Part shown: positions 18,609 through 20,495 of the stretch, in pieces
Numbering within the stretch: position 1 is the stretch's first letter
Layout: each line of letters begins with the position of its first letter
Assembly: GCA_002320595.1 (NCBI GenBank)
Contig: DCKB01000047.1
Span: 1-20,495 of the forward strand
Source of the DNA: Christensenella sp. UBA1685
Lineage (GTDB): Bacteria; Bacillota; Clostridia; Christensenellales; CAG-138
DNA length: 20,495 bases
Direction of reading: 5' to 3'
The notes under the pieces: generated by a model
The model's database searches: none
Told to the model about the DNA's origin: nothing
What the model saw: the letters and a program-made list of their open reading frames with translations, nothing else
Program-made: the position numbers and the translations under genes

Positions 18609-19700
18609 TTATTTAATTTTTGCGAAGATCATCCGCCCAGCGGAAGTTTGCAGGACGCTTGTCACCGATACCTCCACCGCGTCGCCCACGCACCTGCGGC
18701 CGCCGTCCACAACGATCATTGTGCCATCGTCCAGATATGCGACACCCTGTCCGGCTTCCTTCCCTTCCTTGACGATGGTCACCGTCATTTCCTCGCCCGG
18801 GAGCACCACGGGCTTGATTGCGTTTGCAAGCTCGTTAATGTTGAACACGGGCACGCGCTGCACGCCTGCCACCTTGTTGAGGTTGTAATCGTTGGTTACC
18901 ACCACGCCCCCCATATCGTAAGCAAGCTTAATCAGCTTCGCATCCACCTCAGCAATGTCATCATAGTCCGTTTCGTTCACTTTGATGGGAATATCCAGCT
19001 CCTGCTGCATTTTGTTGAGGATATCGAGCCCGCGGCGGCCCCGGTTGCGCTTCAGGGAATCTGCGCTGTCTGCGATGTGGCGCAGTTCCTGCAGCACGAA
19101 CCCCGGCACGATGATCGTCCCCTCAATAATGCCCGTTTGGCAGATATCCGCAATGCGCCCATCAATAATGACGGAAGTATCCAGGATTTTTGGCCGCGCA
19201 ACGCCGCTTGTTTTGCCCGTTTTGTCCTTCTGGCCGCGTTTAAACCAGGAAGGGACATTGATTTCCCCCTTGCGCTTGGTCACGATTGACCAGCCCAAGT
19301 ATCCGAACATCACATACAATGCGATGTTTACGATCAGCCGGACCCAGCTGAACGGGATGCTCGCCGTCAGCGTGCTCAGCAAAAATGCGATCACAAGGCC
19401 GACGATAAGTCCAACCACGCCGAAGAAAATATCCACCAGCGCCATGTCGGCAAGCATCGCCTCCGTCTCGTGGATAAAGGCGGAGAACACGGTGATAAGG
19501 CTCGGGGAAAAAATGAAAGAAATAATGCCGCAAACAAGCCCCGCCGCAATGAAGATCACCGGAATCACCCAGGGAATCAGCCTGTCGTACATGCTCATCA
19601 TGCCGAGGGAAACAAAAATTCGGTTAATTGCCTCCACAAGTCCAATGCCGATCACAACGCCAAGCAGCGTTGCAAACCCTCGCGCGATCTTTCTCGCCAA
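18609..19700 (-). CDS. yacL: YacL-type membrane protein with PIN and TRAM domains
   Basis: This matches the PIN/TRAM family named after Bacillus subtilis YacL. With 363 residues it has four N-terminal membrane helices (about 9-29, 43-66, 90-110, 118-140). A PIN nuclease-like domain starts at KILDTSVIIDGRI (acidic D174) and includes the conserved TNDYNL segment. A C-terminal TRAM domain (about the last 65 residues) is a predicted RNA-binding fold. PIN acidic residues suggest a metal-dependent ribonuclease, though the cellular role is not settled. Start choice is uncertain: TTG at 19698-19700 lies 10 bases after AAGGAG and gives a start resembling relatives, while a TTG at 19719-19721 lies upstream of that site. 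It follows cdnL with a gap of about 70 bases and ends at a strong terminator. Confidence 0.9.
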   Translation of the reverse strand: MARKIARGFATLLGVVIGIGLVEAINRIFVSLGMMSMYDRLIPWVIPVIFIAAGLVCGIISFIFSPSLITVFSAFIHETEAMLADMALVDIFFGVVGLIVGLVIAFLLSTLTASIPFSWVRLIVNIALYVMFGYLGWSIVTKRKGEINVPSWFKRGQKDKTGKTSGVARPKILDTSVIIDGRIADICQTGIIEGTIIVPGFVLQELRHIADSADSLKRNRGRRGLDILNKMQQELDIPIKVNETDYDDIAEVDAKLIKLAYDMGGVVVTNDYNLNKVAGVQRVPVFNINELANAIKPVVLPGEEMTVTIVKEGKEAGQGVAYLDDGTMIVVDGGRRCVGDAVEVSVTSVLQTSAGRMIFAKIK

Positions 19701-19769
19701 ATAAGTCACACTCCTTCTCAACCGCCGCCCGTTCGGCAGCGCACAATCATGGTCACATAGCCAAGTCTT

Positions 19770-20237
19770 TCACATTCCAATGGATAAAAACAGATCCTCT
19801 ACATCGCGGCCGCTCGCTGCGGCAAGTTCTGCAAGAAGCACCTGGCGCGCGCCGGAAAGCATCTTTCGCTCCCCCGCGGAAAGTCCGCGTTCCGCATCCC
19901 GTTTGCACAGGCATTTTACAACGTCCGCAACGTCATAAATATCGCCGCCGCGCAGTTTCTCATAGTTTTCCCGGTATCGCTTATTCCAGTTTTCATTCTC
20001 AGGGCAGGGCTCTTCCTGAAGAAAGCGCAGCACGCGCTCGCACTCCTCCGCCGAAACCACATACCGAAGCCCCACGCGTTCGGCGCTTTCCACCGGAACC
20101 AGCGCCGTCATTTTTCCAATGAGGAAGCGCAGGACATAGTAGCTCGCCGTTACGCCAAGCACCGTTCTTTCTTCAATCGCTTCGATTACGCCAACGCCAT
20201 GCATCGGGTAGCACACCTGGTCACCGACCTCAAACAC
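19770..20237 (-). CDS. cdnL: CarD/CdnL-family RNA polymerase-binding regulator
   Basis: CdnL/CarD proteins bind the RNA polymerase beta subunit and stabilise open promoter complexes, notably at rRNA promoters. The 155-residue protein has an N-terminal Tudor-like domain (MFEVGDQVCYPMHGVGVIEA, residues 1-20, through about 55). A helical C-terminal domain carries NWNKRYREN, whose W84 matches the tryptophan wedge of the mycobacterial protein. The start GTG at 20235-20237 gives the family's usual MF.VGD opening and lies 8 bases after AAAGGA; an ATG three codons earlier would have no spacing from that site. It is first in a two-gene operon with the PIN/TRAM gene, a common pairing in Firmicutes. Confidence 0.92.
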   Translation of the reverse strand: MFEVGDQVCYPMHGVGVIEAIEERTVLGVTASYYVLRFLIGKMTALVPVESAERVGLRYVVSAEECERVLRFLQEEPCPENENWNKRYRENYEKLRGGDIYDVADVVKCLCKRDAERGLSAGERKMLSGARQVLLAELAAASGRDVEDLFLSIGM

Positions 20238-20286
20238 GGTCCCCATCCTTTCTTTTTCCTGCGCACAGAGTTGAAAGCAGAGCAAG

Positions 20287-20314
20287 TAAACTAAACATAG
20301 ACACTTCTAGTTTA
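20287..20314. repeat. 7-bp inverted repeat at the cdnL transcription start
   Basis: TAAACTA (20287-20293) and TAGTTTA (20308-20314) are exact inverted copies separated by 14 bases, directly abutting the -10 hexamer. This may be an operator or a 5' mRNA hairpin; the sequence alone does not decide. Confidence 0.45.
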
Positions 20315-20343
20315 ATTATACGTCCCGTTTCGTGCAATGTCAA
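20315..20343 (-). promoter_or_regulatory. Consensus sigma-A promoter of cdnL-yacL
   Basis: A perfect TTGACA (20338-20343) and a perfect TATAAT (20315-20320) are spaced by exactly 17 bases. This is the strongest match to consensus in the window. The leader to the GTG start is about 70 bases. Confidence 0.92.
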
Positions 20344-20495
20344 AAGAAAAGGGGGGCGGGGCGCTTTTTGTAGGATTACAATACATCTTGGACAGCGGTA
20401 AGAAAAAGGATGAAGGATTCGCACGAATCGGTTATTGTGAGTTTAGGAAAAACAACAAAGACCGAAAGGAAGTGCAAATCCCTCATGGCAAGTGT
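20344..20495. other. Upstream region with no supported gene
   Basis: I see no gene in these 152 bases. They hold a G-rich run (20351-20361), a small dyad TGTA-GGAT-TACA (20369-20380), and a palindrome GATTCG-CA-CGAATC (20416-20429). The last bases contain AAAGGAAG followed by an ATG at 20484 on the plus strand. This could begin a divergent gene, but too little is visible to call it. Confidence 0.4.

Noticed and set aside
20484..20495. Possible start of a divergent plus-strand gene
   Set aside because: Only four codons or so are visible, the spacing to the purine-rich site is long, and no promoter is clear.

Overview
The window looks like chromosomal DNA from a member of the Bacillota, probably a moderately GC-rich Clostridia lineage. 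The evidence is the order rpoB-rpoC-(one extra gene)-rpsL-rpsG-fusA-tuf, a CdnL/CarD-type regulator paired with a YacL-type PIN/TRAM protein, strong AGGAGG ribosome-binding sites, textbook sigma-A promoters, and frequent GTG and TTG starts. The family or genus cannot be fixed from the sequence alone. Every gene I can support lies on the minus strand, so transcription runs from high to low coordinates. The very long plus-strand open frames are shadows of rpoB, rpoC and fusA.

Reading in the direction of transcription, the window starts with a consensus promoter (20315-20343) driving cdnL and the yacL-like gene, closed by a strong intrinsic terminator (18551-18588). Next come two short, paralogous, exported Cys/His-rich proteins (17986-18393 and 17327-17731), each with its own promoter. 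Then come three FtsX/MacB-type ABC permease genes (15388-17214, 13598-15373, 12385-13587) with no ATPase gene in the window. The first two are a tandem duplication whose ends are almost identical in DNA while the extracellular middles have diverged.

The second half is core information processing. rpoB has an extended -10 promoter preceded by three T-tracts (A-tracts on the coding strand) spaced exactly one helical turn apart, and a long structured leader. It is followed by rpoC and by an unrecognised Cys-rich two-helix membrane protein in the slot where many Firmicutes carry an L7Ae-family gene. A second strong promoter (3913-3941) drives the str operon rpsL-rpsG-fusA-tuf. A perfect 12-bp hairpin with a T-run sits between rpsG and fusA and looks like an intrinsic terminator or attenuator. 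The tuf gene runs off the left edge and carries an in-frame TAG at codon 195, after which EF-Tu-like sequence continues in the same frame.

The accessory block of most interest is 12385-18393: secreted zinc-ribbon-like paralogs plus ATPase-less duplicated permeases, placed between a housekeeping cdnL-yacL operon and rpoB. Nothing in the window shows what it does. No rRNA, tRNA, insertion sequence or CRISPR array was seen, and there is no gene-free stretch longer than about 260 bases.
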